Below are positions 37,579-47,600 of a DNA stretch of 64,000 nt, in pieces (position 1 is the stretch's first letter; each line of letters begins with the position of its first letter). The DNA is from Odoribacter sp. AF15-53. GTDB taxonomy: Bacteria; Bacteroidota; Bacteroidia; Bacteroidales; Marinifilaceae. The DNA lies in NCBI RefSeq assembly GCF_003479425.1, contig NZ_QUHC01000002.1, positions 631,033-695,032 of the forward strand, read 5' to 3'. Under the pieces are notes generated by a model. The model had not been told where the DNA came from. It saw only the letters and a list, made by a program, of their open reading frames with translations, and did no database searches. Made by a program: the position numbers and the translations under genes.

Positions 37579-37839
37579 ATGGAACAATTAATACAAGAAT
37601 TGAAAGCATCACTTATTGAAGCGTTAAACCTGGAAGACATCACACCCGAAGAGATCGAAAATAACGCTCCCTTGTTCGGGGAAGCAGGCTTAGGGCTGGA
37701 TTCTATCGACGCGCTGGAAATCATCCTAATCTTGGAACGGAATTACGGAATCCGCATTGCCAACCCGGCGGAAGGTAAAGAGATATTCTATTCCGTCCAA
37801 ACACTGGCTGATTATATCACGGCAAACCGGAAACAATGA
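37579..37839 (+). CDS. Acyl carrier protein (second)
   Basis: An 86-residue carrier with phosphopantetheine site Ser42 in GLGLDSIDALEIIL. It differs from the first ACP, so the cluster uses two carriers, as aryl-polyene clusters commonly do, one probably for the starter and one for chain growth. It overlaps the following ketosynthase start by 4 bp. Confidence 0.92.
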   Translation: MEQLIQELKASLIEALNLEDITPEEIENNAPLFGEAGLGLDSIDALEIILILERNYGIRIANPAEGKEIFYSVQTLADYITANRKQ

Positions 37840-39017
37840 AAGTGCTGGTCACGGGCATCGGGTGCGTGTCGGCTATCGGGACAAACGTGAACGACCACCT
37901 GCTCTCTTTTCAAGAAAAGAGGAGCGGTCTGGGTCCCGTTACCCTTTTCCCGACAAACCATACCGAACCGGTAGCCGAGGTAAAACTCTCCAACACGGTA
38001 TTAAAAAATAAACTGGGCCTGCCGGAACAAGCCGTCATATCCCGCACGGCCCTACTCGGGATGCTTGCGGCCCGGGAGGCTTTCGAGGACGCCGACCTAT
38101 CAGGAGTGACAAACCTCCGTATCGGTTTGATTTCCTCCAATTCCACGGGAGGCATGGACCTGAGCGAACATTTTTACCCGGAATTCCGACAGGACCCCAC
38201 ACGAGGCAACCTACACGACATCGCCTCCCATGATCCCGGAGACAGCACCGAACGCATAGCCAGACTCCTCGGTCTCAACGGTTTCCGCACGACGATCAGC
38301 ACCGCCTGCTCTTCTGCCACCAACGCCATCATGCTTGGAGCCAGATTGATCCGACAAGGAATACTCGACATCGTTATTGCCGGAGGGACGGATGCCTTGT
38401 GCAAATTCACGCTCAACGGCTTCGGCTCGCTGCTGATTCTCGACAAAACGCCCTGCCGCCCCTTTGACGCTTCACGTGCCGGGCTAAACCTCGGAGAGGG
38501 AGCCGGGTATCTGGTACTCCAATCGGAAAAAACAAGCTACCGGAAAACGTATTGCACCCTGGCCGGATATGCCAACGCGAACGACGCATTCCACCAAACC
38601 GCCTCCTCATCAGACGGGAACGGCGCTTATCTCGCCATGAAAGGAGCCTTGGAAAAAGCGGGATTATCACCCGACTCTATCGACTACATCAACGCCCACG
38701 GCACGGGAACTCCCAACAACGATGCATCCGAAAGTGCAGCCATTCAACGCCTATTCGGAAACCGTATTCCTCCTTTCAGTTCCACCAAAGCCTTCACGGG
38801 CCACACGCTGGGAGCCGCCGGAGGAGTGGAAGCCGTTTTCTCGGTACTGGCCCTGCATCACGGGATATTATACCCGAACTTGAACTTCAACCAACCGATA
38901 GCCGAAACCGGATTAATACCCGTCACGGAATATCAAACAGGAGTATCCATTCGTTCCGTCCTGTCCAACTCATTCGGATTCGGTGGTAACAACACGTCGT
39001 TGCTATTCCGAAAATAA
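37836..39017 (+). CDS. Beta-ketoacyl-ACP synthase (third)
   Basis: A 393-residue ketosynthase with triad C158 (STACSSATNAI), H288 (NAHGTGTPNND) and H323 (FTGHTLGAAGG), ending in NSFGFGGNNTSLLF. Its position directly before the Cys-less partner suggests that the two form a KS/CLF heterodimer, as described for aryl-polyene type II PKS systems. The start overlaps the ACP stop. Confidence 0.92.
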   Translation: MKVLVTGIGCVSAIGTNVNDHLLSFQEKRSGLGPVTLFPTNHTEPVAEVKLSNTVLKNKLGLPEQAVISRTALLGMLAAREAFEDADLSGVTNLRIGLISSNSTGGMDLSEHFYPEFRQDPTRGNLHDIASHDPGDSTERIARLLGLNGFRTTISTACSSATNAIMLGARLIRQGILDIVIAGGTDALCKFTLNGFGSLLILDKTPCRPFDASRAGLNLGEGAGYLVLQSEKTSYRKTYCTLAGYANANDAFHQTASSSDGNGAYLAMKGALEKAGLSPDSIDYINAHGTGTPNNDASESAAIQRLFGNRIPPFSSTKAFTGHTLGAAGGVEAVFSVLALHHGILYPNLNFNQPIAETGLIPVTEYQTGVSIRSVLSNSFGFGGNNTSLLFRK

Positions 39018-39028
39018 AAAATTGAACC

Positions 39029-39916
39029 ATGTCGAAACAGACCATCTACATAAACAGCATCGCCTCCACGCTCCCGGACACGCAGGATTCCCCGGAATTC
39101 GTACCCGGCAAACAGGTCTCCATTCAGGAACCGGACTACAAGACCCTGATCCCGGATGCCACTTTACGCCGTCGCATGAGCCGCATTGTCCGCATGGGAG
39201 TAGCAACCGGAATGCAATGCCTGAACAAATTCCCGAACGCTCCGGTTGATGCCATTCTTACCGCCACCGGGTACGGTTGTCTGGGAGATACCGAAAAGTT
39301 CATGAACACCCTGCTGGACAACCACGAACAGATGCTCACCCCGACAGCATTCATACAATCGACATTCAACACCATCGGGGCGCAAATCGCCCTGTTATCC
39401 AAGAACCACGGGTACAACAACACCTACACGCACCGGGCCTTCTCCTTTGAAAGTGCCCTGCTGGATGCCATCCTATTATTACGAGAGGAAGAAGCCTCCA
39501 ACGTGCTGGTCGGGGCAATCGACGAAATGACGCCTACCGTATACGAAATACTAAAACGCCTCGGTTTATGGCGTAATGCCCTGGCCGGAGAAGGGGCCAA
39601 CTTTGCCATTCTATCCACCACGGCCATCCCCGAAAGTTACGCCGTTTTAGAAGGGATCGAACTGTTCAACGGGACCTATTCTGCTGCCGAAATCCAAGAA
39701 CGTATTCACAATTATCTCGTGCAAAAAGAGGAAAAGAATGTAACCGTTCTATTTCCAAGTGATTACAAGAAAATCTGCGGCGAATACCCGACAGCCATGG
39801 CGTATGCCTTCAACACCTGTTGCAAACACCTGCAAAGCGGGGAAATTAAAACGCCTATACTCGTGTATAACACGTTTTTAGGCAACCATTCATTCATCTT
39901 CCTAAAACCGGTATAA
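39029..39916 (+). CDS. Chain-length-factor-like protein (Cys-less KS homologue)
   Basis: The 295-residue protein has a KS-like N-terminal lobe (VDAILTATGYGCLGDTEKF; THRAFSFESALLDAILLLREEE; VLVGAIDEM), but at the place of the catalytic Cys it has Phe-Ser (RAFSFES). There is no second His, and it is about 100 residues shorter than a KS. This fits a CLF partner of the preceding KS, which sets chain length rather than catalysing condensation. Role inferred from position and missing Cys. Confidence 0.8.
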   Translation: MSKQTIYINSIASTLPDTQDSPEFVPGKQVSIQEPDYKTLIPDATLRRRMSRIVRMGVATGMQCLNKFPNAPVDAILTATGYGCLGDTEKFMNTLLDNHEQMLTPTAFIQSTFNTIGAQIALLSKNHGYNNTYTHRAFSFESALLDAILLLREEEASNVLVGAIDEMTPTVYEILKRLGLWRNALAGEGANFAILSTTAIPESYAVLEGIELFNGTYSAAEIQERIHNYLVQKEEKNVTVLFPSDYKKICGEYPTAMAYAFNTCCKHLQSGEIKTPILVYNTFLGNHSFIFLKPV

Positions 39917-39918
39917 TC

Positions 39919-40620
39919 ATGTGGTGGATTATCGTTATCGCATGCGTCATGCTCTTCTTCTTTTACGCCTCTTATAACATCGGTTCAGGAGTCTACGTGA
40001 AAACATTTTGTCGTAAAAAGACCACGGATAAAGTCGTGGCCCTCACCTTTGATGATGGCCCGGATGCCACTTACACGCCCCAAGTACTCGATATATTAAA
40101 ACGACATCACGCCCCGGCAGCCTTTTTCTGCATCGGAGAGAAAGCTGAAAAGTACCCTACTATCGTACAAAGAGCCTTCGCGGAAGGTCATCTCATCGGG
40201 AATCACTCCCACTCACACACGAACCGTTTCCCGTTGTTACCACGAAAACAGATGATTGCCGATCTTCAACAGGCACAACAAATTCTGGAACAGATCATCG
40301 GCTCTCCCGTCACTTTCTTCCGGCCTCCTTTCGGGGTAACCAACCCGACGATAGCCAAAGCCGTACGACAACTCGGCTACACCACGATCGGTTGGAGTGT
40401 CCGTTCCCTAGACACCCGGAAAGAACCGATTTCCCGGATACTACGCCGCATCACCCGACAACTCTCTCCCGGAACGGTCATTCTCCTGCACGACCGTCTT
40501 CCAGACAGTCCCGAACTTCTCCGGCAATTACTGGAATACTTGCACGAAAACGACTATAAAATCATCCGGGTAGACCAACTAATTCCTCTACAAAACCTAT
40601 CTTTGCAAAACAAAAAATGA
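39919..40620 (+). CDS. Polysaccharide deacetylase (NodB domain), membrane-anchored
   Basis: The 233-residue protein has one N-terminal membrane helix and a NodB domain: TFDDGPDATYT (metal-binding Asp-Asp motif), HSHSHTNRFP (HxxxH), FFRPPFG and ILLHD. These are the catalytic motifs of the carbohydrate esterase 4 family, which removes N-acetyl or similar groups from cell-surface sugars. Its presence in the pigment operon suggests that a sugar, perhaps GlcNAc on the carrier lipid, is deacetylated; this is inference. Confidence 0.85.
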   Translation: MWWIIVIACVMLFFFYASYNIGSGVYVKTFCRKKTTDKVVALTFDDGPDATYTPQVLDILKRHHAPAAFFCIGEKAEKYPTIVQRAFAEGHLIGNHSHSHTNRFPLLPRKQMIADLQQAQQILEQIIGSPVTFFRPPFGVTNPTIAKAVRQLGYTTIGWSVRSLDTRKEPISRILRRITRQLSPGTVILLHDRLPDSPELLRQLLEYLHENDYKIIRVDQLIPLQNLSLQNKK

Positions 40621-40629
40621 CATCATAAC

Positions 40630-41268
40630 ATGAAATATATCTATTGCCTACTTCTGTTCTGCACGTGTGTCAGCCTCAAACTATCGGCACAGGAAGAACT
40701 GAAACCCCTCGCTTCCATCGCAGCCTTTCAGGAACGGCTGAAACAGGAAGCGGCAAACATCCGTTCCATTGAAAGCGATTTCACGCAGGAAAAATACCTG
40801 GATGTCTTCTCGGAAAAAGTCATTTCCAAGGGACGATTCTATTTCAAACAGGACAACATGATCCGCATGGACTACTCTTCCCCCTTGAACTACCTGATCA
40901 TCATCAACGGGCAAAAATTAAAAACCGTATCCGAGGGAAAAAGCAACGTGGTAAACCTAGGCTCCAACCCGATGATGAACGAAATGAAGGGTATGCTATC
41001 CGCTTGCATGATCGGTGACTTGAACGCCATCGGCTCCTCCTACAAACTGGAATACTTCGAAACCCCCACGCTCTATGTGGTCAAAATACAACCGACCAGC
41101 AAGAGCGTGAAAGCCTATATCTCGGAAATCGTGATCTCCCTCGACAAGAAAGACATGGCCGTGAAGACCCTGCGGCTATCCGAGAACGAGAAAGACTACA
41201 CGGAGTACCATTTTACGAACAAGAAATACAACACGCTGACCTCCGATGAGAAGTTTACTATTCGTTAG
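40630..41268 (+). CDS. LolA-like outer-membrane lipoprotein carrier
   Basis: The 212-residue periplasmic protein has a signal peptide (cleavage after SAQ about 21) and a LolA-like body: SIESDFTQEKYLDVFSEKVISKGRFYFKQDNMIRMDYSSPLNYLIIINGQK. LolA homologues carry lipoproteins or lipids; those in aryl-polyene clusters may shuttle the lipid-linked pigment across the periplasm. It overlaps the next gene by 23 bp. Confidence 0.87.
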   Translation: MKYIYCLLLFCTCVSLKLSAQEELKPLASIAAFQERLKQEAANIRSIESDFTQEKYLDVFSEKVISKGRFYFKQDNMIRMDYSSPLNYLIIINGQKLKTVSEGKSNVVNLGSNPMMNEMKGMLSACMIGDLNAIGSSYKLEYFETPTLYVVKIQPTSKSVKAYISEIVISLDKKDMAVKTLRLSENEKDYTEYHFTNKKYNTLTSDEKFTIR

Positions 41269-41881
41269 TCTTTGCCTGTTATTGGCTTGTGGTTCCTGCG
41301 CCCCCTCCATCACCCGGGGATTACGCAAAGGCCCGGTTCAATCCGTCCGGAAAGAACAACTTCCCCCCATGGCACAAACGAACGGGACACTGCTCAAATA
41401 CAACATGATCTTCGACTTCATGAAGAAACACTTTAGCGGAATGCTACTCGTGAAACAAACAGACACGAACACCATACGCACCCTGTTCAGCACCCACTTC
41501 GGGCTTAGCCTGTTCGATTTCGAGATCAACAAGGACACGCTGATCGTCCATCACTGCATCGAACCTCTGCAAAAGAAAAACGTGCTTTCCCTCCTGCAAA
41601 AAGACCTAAGTATTCTTTTCGGATTAAACCTGCAAGCCCAGCACGAAGCCACCGTCTACTCCGATACCCGCAATAACGCCGCAATCGTCTATCGCCTTGA
41701 TAACCCGAATATTTTCTACCGCAAGGACCTCACTTCCAACAACCTGGAACGAATCAAGGCCGGACGAGGTTTCGGCAAAACATACTTCCGGCTACTACCC
41801 GGCGAGAACGGCAACGGGAACAGCATCCTGATCCGCCACCCCCTCCTGCGCCTGTCCATACAACTGGAACCGTTGGAATAA
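41246..41881 (+). CDS. Outer-membrane lipoprotein of the pigment cluster
   Basis: The 211-residue protein starts with a lipoprotein signal (LLLACGSC; Cys15 or Cys18). The body (LLKYNMIFDFMKKHFSGMLLVKQ; LFGLNLQAQHEATVYSD) fits small LolB-like lipoproteins that pair with LolA in such clusters, but family identity is not firm. It probably receives the pigment at the outer membrane. It is last in the first operon segment. Confidence 0.65.
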   Translation: MRSLLFVSLCLLLACGSCAPSITRGLRKGPVQSVRKEQLPPMAQTNGTLLKYNMIFDFMKKHFSGMLLVKQTDTNTIRTLFSTHFGLSLFDFEINKDTLIVHHCIEPLQKKNVLSLLQKDLSILFGLNLQAQHEATVYSDTRNNAAIVYRLDNPNIFYRKDLTSNNLERIKAGRGFGKTYFRLLPGENGNGNSILIRHPLLRLSIQLEPLE

Positions 41882-42174
41882 TATAATAACAGGCATTAGA
41901 ACTCAAGTGTATATCACCTACATTTACAGTGAATTGCACCGGTGTCTCGCCTATAAGTTAATTGAAAGTTAACTGATAGTTGATTGAAAGTTGACTAACG
42001 GAAACCGTGAACTTCCACCGAACTTTATATTGATAACCCATTTATATATAAGCGAGACTCTAGAGTGTGTGTATAGAAACACAGGAGAGTGTATACCGGG
42101 ACACAAGAGAATCCCCCGTGGTCCCCTTTCACTTTTTATCCACACCCCTTTCCGAGAAAAAAGTTAACATTTAC
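41882..42174. other. Gap within the cluster with helical-phase repeats
   Basis: Four consecutive 11-bp units lie at 41956-41999: AGTTAATTGAA, AGTTAACTGAT, AGTTGATTGAA, AGTTGACTAAC. Further down, GTGTGTATAGAAACACA and GTGTATACCGGGACAC form two short hairpin-like units (42066-42113). No gene is supported. The region precedes the Fic gene and ends the first segment of the cluster. Confidence 0.55.
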
Positions 42175-42205
42175 TTTGTTCAAGTACAAAATTCACGTAC
42201 TTTTG
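42175..42205 (+). promoter_or_regulatory. Promoter of the Fic gene
   Basis: TTTG (42175-42178), 19 bp, TACTTTTG (42198-42205) is a full consensus. Transcription should start near 42211 and exclude the upstream start at 42089, supporting the ATG at 42224. Confidence 0.8.
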
Positions 42206-42223
42206 AGGAAGAAAAGTAGAATC

Positions 42224-43033
42224 ATGGAAAAAAAGATTTGGCACGAGATAGAAGAATTAAACCAAGAATTCACCCAACTTGGTATCAGTCAAGCCGTGGA
42301 CTACGAGAAATATTATCTCTATTCTCTTATTACCCATTCTACCGCGATCGAAGGTTCGACACTAACGGAAATCGACACCCAACTCCTGTTTGACGAAGGC
42401 ATCACGGCCAAAGGGAAACCCCTGGTTGATCATTTAATGAACGAGGACTTAAAAAAAGCTTACGAGTTCGCCCAGAAAGAAGCCAAACAAAAGACGGCAA
42501 TCACTCCCGCTTTCCTGCAACAATTAAACGCTTCATTAATGCGAACCACGGGGAACGTTTTTAGCACGCTGGGAGGTTCCTTTGATTCTTCAAAAGGAGA
42601 ATTCCGGTTATGCGGTGTAACTGCCGGTATTAACGGACATTCATACATGAATTACCAAAAAGTACCCCAAAAAGTAGAAGAACTTTGCACGATATTACAG
42701 GAAAAACAAAAGATAGCACATACATCGCAAGAACAGTATGAACTAAGTTTTAATGCCCACCTCAACCTGGTAACCATACACCCGTGGGTCGACGGTAACG
42801 GAAGAACCGCCCGATTACTAATGAATTACCTCCAATTCTACTTCGACCTTTTCCCAGTAAAAATATTCAAAGAAGACAGGGGCGATTATATTCTTGCTTT
42901 ACAACAGGCACAAAACGAAGAAAACAATCTACATTTTCTAAACTTCATGGTTTCGCAGCTAAAAAAATCACTCCTCGAAGAAATCGAAAAATACAAATAT
43001 TCCCATAAAAAAGGTTTCAGTTTCATGTTTTGA
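42224..43033 (+). CDS. Fic/DOC family AMPylase-like protein
   Basis: The 269-residue protein carries the Fic motif H186-PWVDGNGRTAR (HxxxDGNGRxxR; the usual Phe is Trp), which binds ATP and transfers AMP or other groups to target proteins. Near the N-terminus S39-TAI-E43-G44 fits the inhibitory (S/T)xxxE(G/N) helix whose Glu blocks the ATP site, i.e. class II, self-inhibited. Start at 42224 follows the promoter. Nothing links it to pigment synthesis; it stands in the cluster with its own promoter and looks like an insertion. Confidence 0.88.
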   Translation: MEKKIWHEIEELNQEFTQLGISQAVDYEKYYLYSLITHSTAIEGSTLTEIDTQLLFDEGITAKGKPLVDHLMNEDLKKAYEFAQKEAKQKTAITPAFLQQLNASLMRTTGNVFSTLGGSFDSSKGEFRLCGVTAGINGHSYMNYQKVPQKVEELCTILQEKQKIAHTSQEQYELSFNAHLNLVTIHPWVDGNGRTARLLMNYLQFYFDLFPVKIFKEDRGDYILALQQAQNEENNLHFLNFMVSQLKKSLLEEIEKYKYSHKKGFSFMF

Positions 43034-43053
43034 TAACGAAATCGGCTGTTTCA

Positions 43054-43084
43054 TTGAATTATTTGATAAAGATAAGTACCTTTG
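43054..43084 (+). promoter_or_regulatory. Promoter of the second cluster segment
   Basis: TTG (43054-43056), 20 bp, TACCTTTG (43077-43084). Full -7 match, weak -33. Transcription from about 43090 supports the ATG at 43142. Confidence 0.6.
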
Positions 43085-43141
43085 CAGGAAGGAATAGGGA
43101 TATTCCCAAGTGAATACGATTTGTGTGATAAACTAAGAGTT

Positions 43142-43516
43142 ATGTTAGAAAACGACTCAACACGTGTGGATTTATATACATTACAGTCCACGGATAAAAA
43201 TGTGGATAATTACGTGTGCATGATAAAATTGAATCCAGATCATCCGGTCTACCAAGGGCATTTTCCGGATTTCCCGGTAACACCGGGGGTCTGCATGATG
43301 CAAATGCTCCGGGAATGTGTATCGTCCGTGCTGGGAACTCCGTTACGCTACCAACACGTGAACACCTGTAAATTCCTCGCAGTTGTCAATCCTCACCAGG
43401 AATCGAACCTTGAACTCTCGTTTTCGGTAACGGGAACTTACAATTTACAGGCCACCCTCTTATCCGGGGGAGAGGCCGTTTTGAAATTAAAAGCAACCCT
43501 AACCCCGGAACAATGA
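43142..43516 (+). CDS. FabA/FabZ-like hotdog dehydratase (second)
   Basis: The 124-residue protein has the FabZ motif HPVYQGHFPDFPVTPGVCMMQMLRE, with His of GHFP and Glu of MLRE as the catalytic pair, so it probably dehydrates hydroxyacyl-ACP. Start at 43142 (MLENDSTRVDLY) is chosen because the promoter starts transcription near 43090; the longer frame from 43082 uses a TTG within the -7 box. The stop overlaps the next gene (ATGA). Confidence 0.85.
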   Translation: MLENDSTRVDLYTLQSTDKNVDNYVCMIKLNPDHPVYQGHFPDFPVTPGVCMMQMLRECVSSVLGTPLRYQHVNTCKFLAVVNPHQESNLELSFSVTGTYNLQATLLSGGEAVLKLKATLTPEQ

Positions 43517-44664
43517 AACAGACGGTTGTTGTCATCCCCACGTATAATAACGCCGCAACAGTCGGGAACGTTATCACGGAAGTTCTCGGATACGACCTTC
43601 CGGTAATCGTGGTTAACGACGGTTCCACCGATGCAACAACCGAAATTCTAAACCGGTTCACGCAAATACAAATCATCAGTTACCCGAAAAACAAGGGAAA
43701 AGGACATGCCCTGAATCAAGGACTGCAAGCCGCCGAATCAGCCGGGTACCGTTACGCAATCACGCTTGATTCCGACGGGCAGCACTTCGCTCACGACATT
43801 CCCGTTTTCCTGAAAGCCATAGAGGAACACCCGGACAGTTTGCTCATCGGGGCCCGGAACCTCGCTTCCGACAACATGCCGGGTAAAAACACCTTTGCCA
43901 ACAAGTTCTCTAACTTCTGGTTCCGACTGGAAACGGGGATCAAGCTGGCCGACACTCAATCCGGTTATCGCCTCTATCCTTTGCAGAAACTCAAAGGCAT
44001 CCGCTTGTTCACCCGGAAATATGAATTCGAACTGGAGATCATCGTACGGGCAGCCTGGCGCGATGTCCGGGTAGCCAACGTGCCGATCGAGGTATATTAT
44101 CCCCCGCAAGAGAAACGGGTAAGTCATTTCCGTCCCTTTCACGATTTCACCCGGATCAGCATACTGAACTCGGTACTGGTCATTATCGCCCTCTTGTGGT
44201 ACTGGCCTTCGCGTTGTTTCCGGTCTATCACCAAAGAGAACGTGAAAAGATTCATCCGGGAAAACATCACTCACTCTCCGGAATCCAACCTACAGATCTC
44301 GTTGGCCGTCACGTTCGGTATATTCATGGGAATCGTCCCGTTATGGGGCTACCAGATGATAGCGGCAGCGATCCTGGCTCATTTCCTCCGGCTCAACAAA
44401 GTGATCGCCGTTGTTGCCTCCAACATCAGTATTCCCCCCATGATCCCGATCCTGTTATTCGGCAGTTACGCCACGGGAGGCTGGGTTCTGGGCAAACCGA
44501 TAACTTTGAGCTTCCATGATATCTCTTTTGAAACCATCGGGCAATCCCTCTCACAATATCTTGTCGGAAGTATTATATTTGCAGTAATATGCGGCATCAC
44601 CGGAGGGTTAATATGTTATATGCTACTTGCTTGTTTTAGAAAATCTAAACGTGCTATTTCATGA
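43513..44664 (+). CDS. GT2 glycosyltransferase fused to DUF2062
   Basis: Residues 1-240 are a family 2 glycosyltransferase of the dolichyl-phosphate-mannose-synthase kind (VVVIPTYNNAATVGNV; VVNDGSTDATTEI; ALTLDSDGQH-type DxD region: TLDSDGQHF). The C-terminal part (about 245-380) has hydrophobic helices matching DUF2062 (SLAVTFGIFMGIVPLWGYQM; NKVIAVVASNISIPPMIPILLF). It may glycosylate a lipid carrier of the pigment in the inner membrane. The start overlaps the dehydratase stop and its end overlaps the exporter gene. Confidence 0.87.
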   Translation: MKQTVVVIPTYNNAATVGNVITEVLGYDLPVIVVNDGSTDATTEILNRFTQIQIISYPKNKGKGHALNQGLQAAESAGYRYAITLDSDGQHFAHDIPVFLKAIEEHPDSLLIGARNLASDNMPGKNTFANKFSNFWFRLETGIKLADTQSGYRLYPLQKLKGIRLFTRKYEFELEIIVRAAWRDVRVANVPIEVYYPPQEKRVSHFRPFHDFTRISILNSVLVIIALLWYWPSRCFRSITKENVKRFIRENITHSPESNLQISLAVTFGIFMGIVPLWGYQMIAAAILAHFLRLNKVIAVVASNISIPPMIPILLFGSYATGGWVLGKPITLSFHDISFETIGQSLSQYLVGSIIFAVICGITGGLICYMLLACFRKSKRAIS

Positions 44665-47600
44665 GAAACTTTTTCATTCATATATACGATCACCTCAAAG
44701 ATCACCCGATACTTCGGTACACACTACTGATAGGTAGTTTTCTGGTGATGCTCTTCTTCGCCCTTCAAGTCCGGTTCGAAGAGGATGTTACCCGGTTTTT
44801 CCCGGACACGCAAGATGCCCGGAGTTCGGAAATCGTCTTCCAGAACTTGAAAGTGAAAGACAAAATCGTGGTCATGCTCCACGCCAAAGACAGCACGGCA
44901 AAGAACGTTTCTTCCGACCTACTGATTAAAGCGGGTTCCCGGTTAAAAGATTCATTGTTACACAAAGCCGCACCGGAATACATCAACGACATCTTCGCGG
45001 AAGTCGACGCGGACATGATCGGCGGCGTGACCGATTTCATATATGACAACCTGCCCATTTTCCTGACGGAGGAGGATTACGCCCGACTAGACACCCTGCT
45101 CACACCCGAGAAGATCGCCACGCGCATGCAGACCAACTACCGGAACCTCTTATCCCCGGCGGGAATGGCCCTAAAAAATATACTTCCCCGTGACCCGGTA
45201 GGCGTGGGCAATTCAGCCTTGGAAAACCTCAGGACGTTCCAATTGACAGCCAACTACGAGATTTACGACGGGCACATCTTCTCACAGGATATGTCCACGA
45301 TGTTGTTCTTCATCACCCCCCGGTACAGCATGGGAAGCACGGGCAAAAACGACCCGCTGATCACGACCATCGAGAATGAATTGCACGAGATCATGCAACT
45401 CTACCCTGACGTGAGAGCCGAATACTTCGGGGGCCCGTCCGTGGGTGTCTACAACGCCCGGCAGATCAAACAGGACACGATGATCACGCTGACAATCGCC
45501 CTCATCATCATCATCGTGTTCATCACGCTCGTGTTCAAAAGTCGTTCCGCCGTATTGTTAATCATCCTACCCGTCATTTACGGGGCGATATTCTCCCTTG
45601 CCCTGATCTTCTTTATCAAAGGATCGGTATCCGCTATTGCCATCGGGGCCGGGGCCGCCATATTCGGGGTCGCCATGAGTTACTCGATACACGTGTTATC
45701 GCATTTCAATCACGTGACCTCAATCCGGCAACTCATTGACGAACTGGCCTACCCGCTCACCGTGGGCAGTTTTACCACGGTAGGCGCATTCTTCGGCCTG
45801 GTATTCACGAGTTCCGACCTGCTTCGGGATTTTGGGCTTTTCTCCTCGCTGGCCCTGATCGGGACAACCCTCTTCTGCCTGGTATTCCTTCCCCATTTCC
45901 TCAAAAGAAAAGCGGAACACGCCGAATCGGGACGGATTCTGAGAATCATAGAGAAAATCAACGGCTACGCCTACGAGAAGAATAAACTGCTCGTCGGGAC
46001 CATCGTCATCATCACGATCGTCAGCCTTTACATGTCGGGAAAAGTAACTTTCGACAGTAACATGATGAACCTGAACTTCGAGCCTCCCCACCTCAAACAA
46101 GCAGAGAACAAGTTGATGAATCTTTTCCAATCCGACAAGAAGACCATCCTATTCGTTTCCGTTGGCAACACGCTGGATCAAAGCATACACCACTATCAGA
46201 ACAACAACGCTGAACTCGCCGCTCTACAAGCCGAGGGACTGGTGAAAGAATACGCCTCGGCAGAAAAAATACTGATCTCTTCCGAGGAACAACAGCAAAG
46301 AATCAAACGCTGGAATTCCTTCTGGACCGAGGCTCGCAAACAGGAAGTGACCTCCGCTATAAAAACAAGTGCCGGACAATACCGTTTCAAGGACAACACC
46401 TTCGACCCGTTCTTTGCCCTGCTTGACAAGAACTATACCACCTGCGACTTTTCTTCGGTCGACCAGACTTCCATGCGCCTGCTCGAAGAGTGGACCACGC
46501 AAGCCGACTCGCTCTCGATGCTGATTACCCAGGTACGCATCGACGATCAGCACAAGGAAGAAGTCTACAAGCGTTTTGCTGACAATGACGGGATTGTCAT
46601 CGTGGACAGGGGATTTTTCGCCAACAAATGGGTATCGGCCATCAATGACGATTTCTACCTGATCCTCTACATCTCCTCCTTCCTCATATTCTTTGCCCTG
46701 CTTATCTCGTACGGTCGCATCGAATTGACGCTTATGACGTTTACCCCTATGGCCATCAGTTGGATTATCATCCTGGGACTCATGGCTATCACCGGAACCC
46801 AGTTCAATATCGTGAACATCATCCTCTCCACCTTCATCTTCGGGCTAGGCGATGATTTCAGTATATTCATCATGGACGGCTTGCAACAGGAATACCGGAC
46901 GGGAAAAAAGATGTTGACTTCCCACAAAACGGCGATCTTCTTCTCGGCCTTCACCACGGTTGTCGGTCTCGGGGCGTTAGTCTTCGCCCGTCATCCGGCC
47001 CTACAATCCATTTCGGTAATCTCCATTCTCGGCATGATTTCCGTCGTACTCGTGTCCTACACGGTACTCCCCATCCTGTTCCGTTTCTTTATCGCTAACC
47101 CGGCAAAAAAAGGGAATTTCCCCTACACGCTTTTTAGCTTATTCGTCACCGTGTGGATGTTCAGCCTGTTCGTGTTCGGGTGTGTCCTGCTGATGATACT
47201 GGCCGCCATCCTGCTTGTATTCCCGGCCAACCGTACCAAGAAAAAGGCCTTTTTCAGCCTTGCCATCATGCACTCGCTAAAAGTATTCCTGAAACTGACG
47301 ATCGTCACTCGCAGCGAAACCATTAATCCAGAAGGTGAAACATTCAAAAAACCGTCGGTCATCATCGCCAACCACCAGTCATTCGTCGACATTCTCGTGT
47401 TGCTATCCACGGCCCCGAAGCTGATCATGGTCACCAACAGTTGGGTATGGCACTCCCCCTTCTTCGGACGGATCGTGCAATATGCCGACTTCATTCACAC
47501 GCGGGACGGTTACGAAAAAGCCCTTACCTACTTACGCAAGAAAATAGCGCAAGGCTATTCCGTGATCGTGTTCCCCGAAGGTACGCGCTCGGCCGACGGC

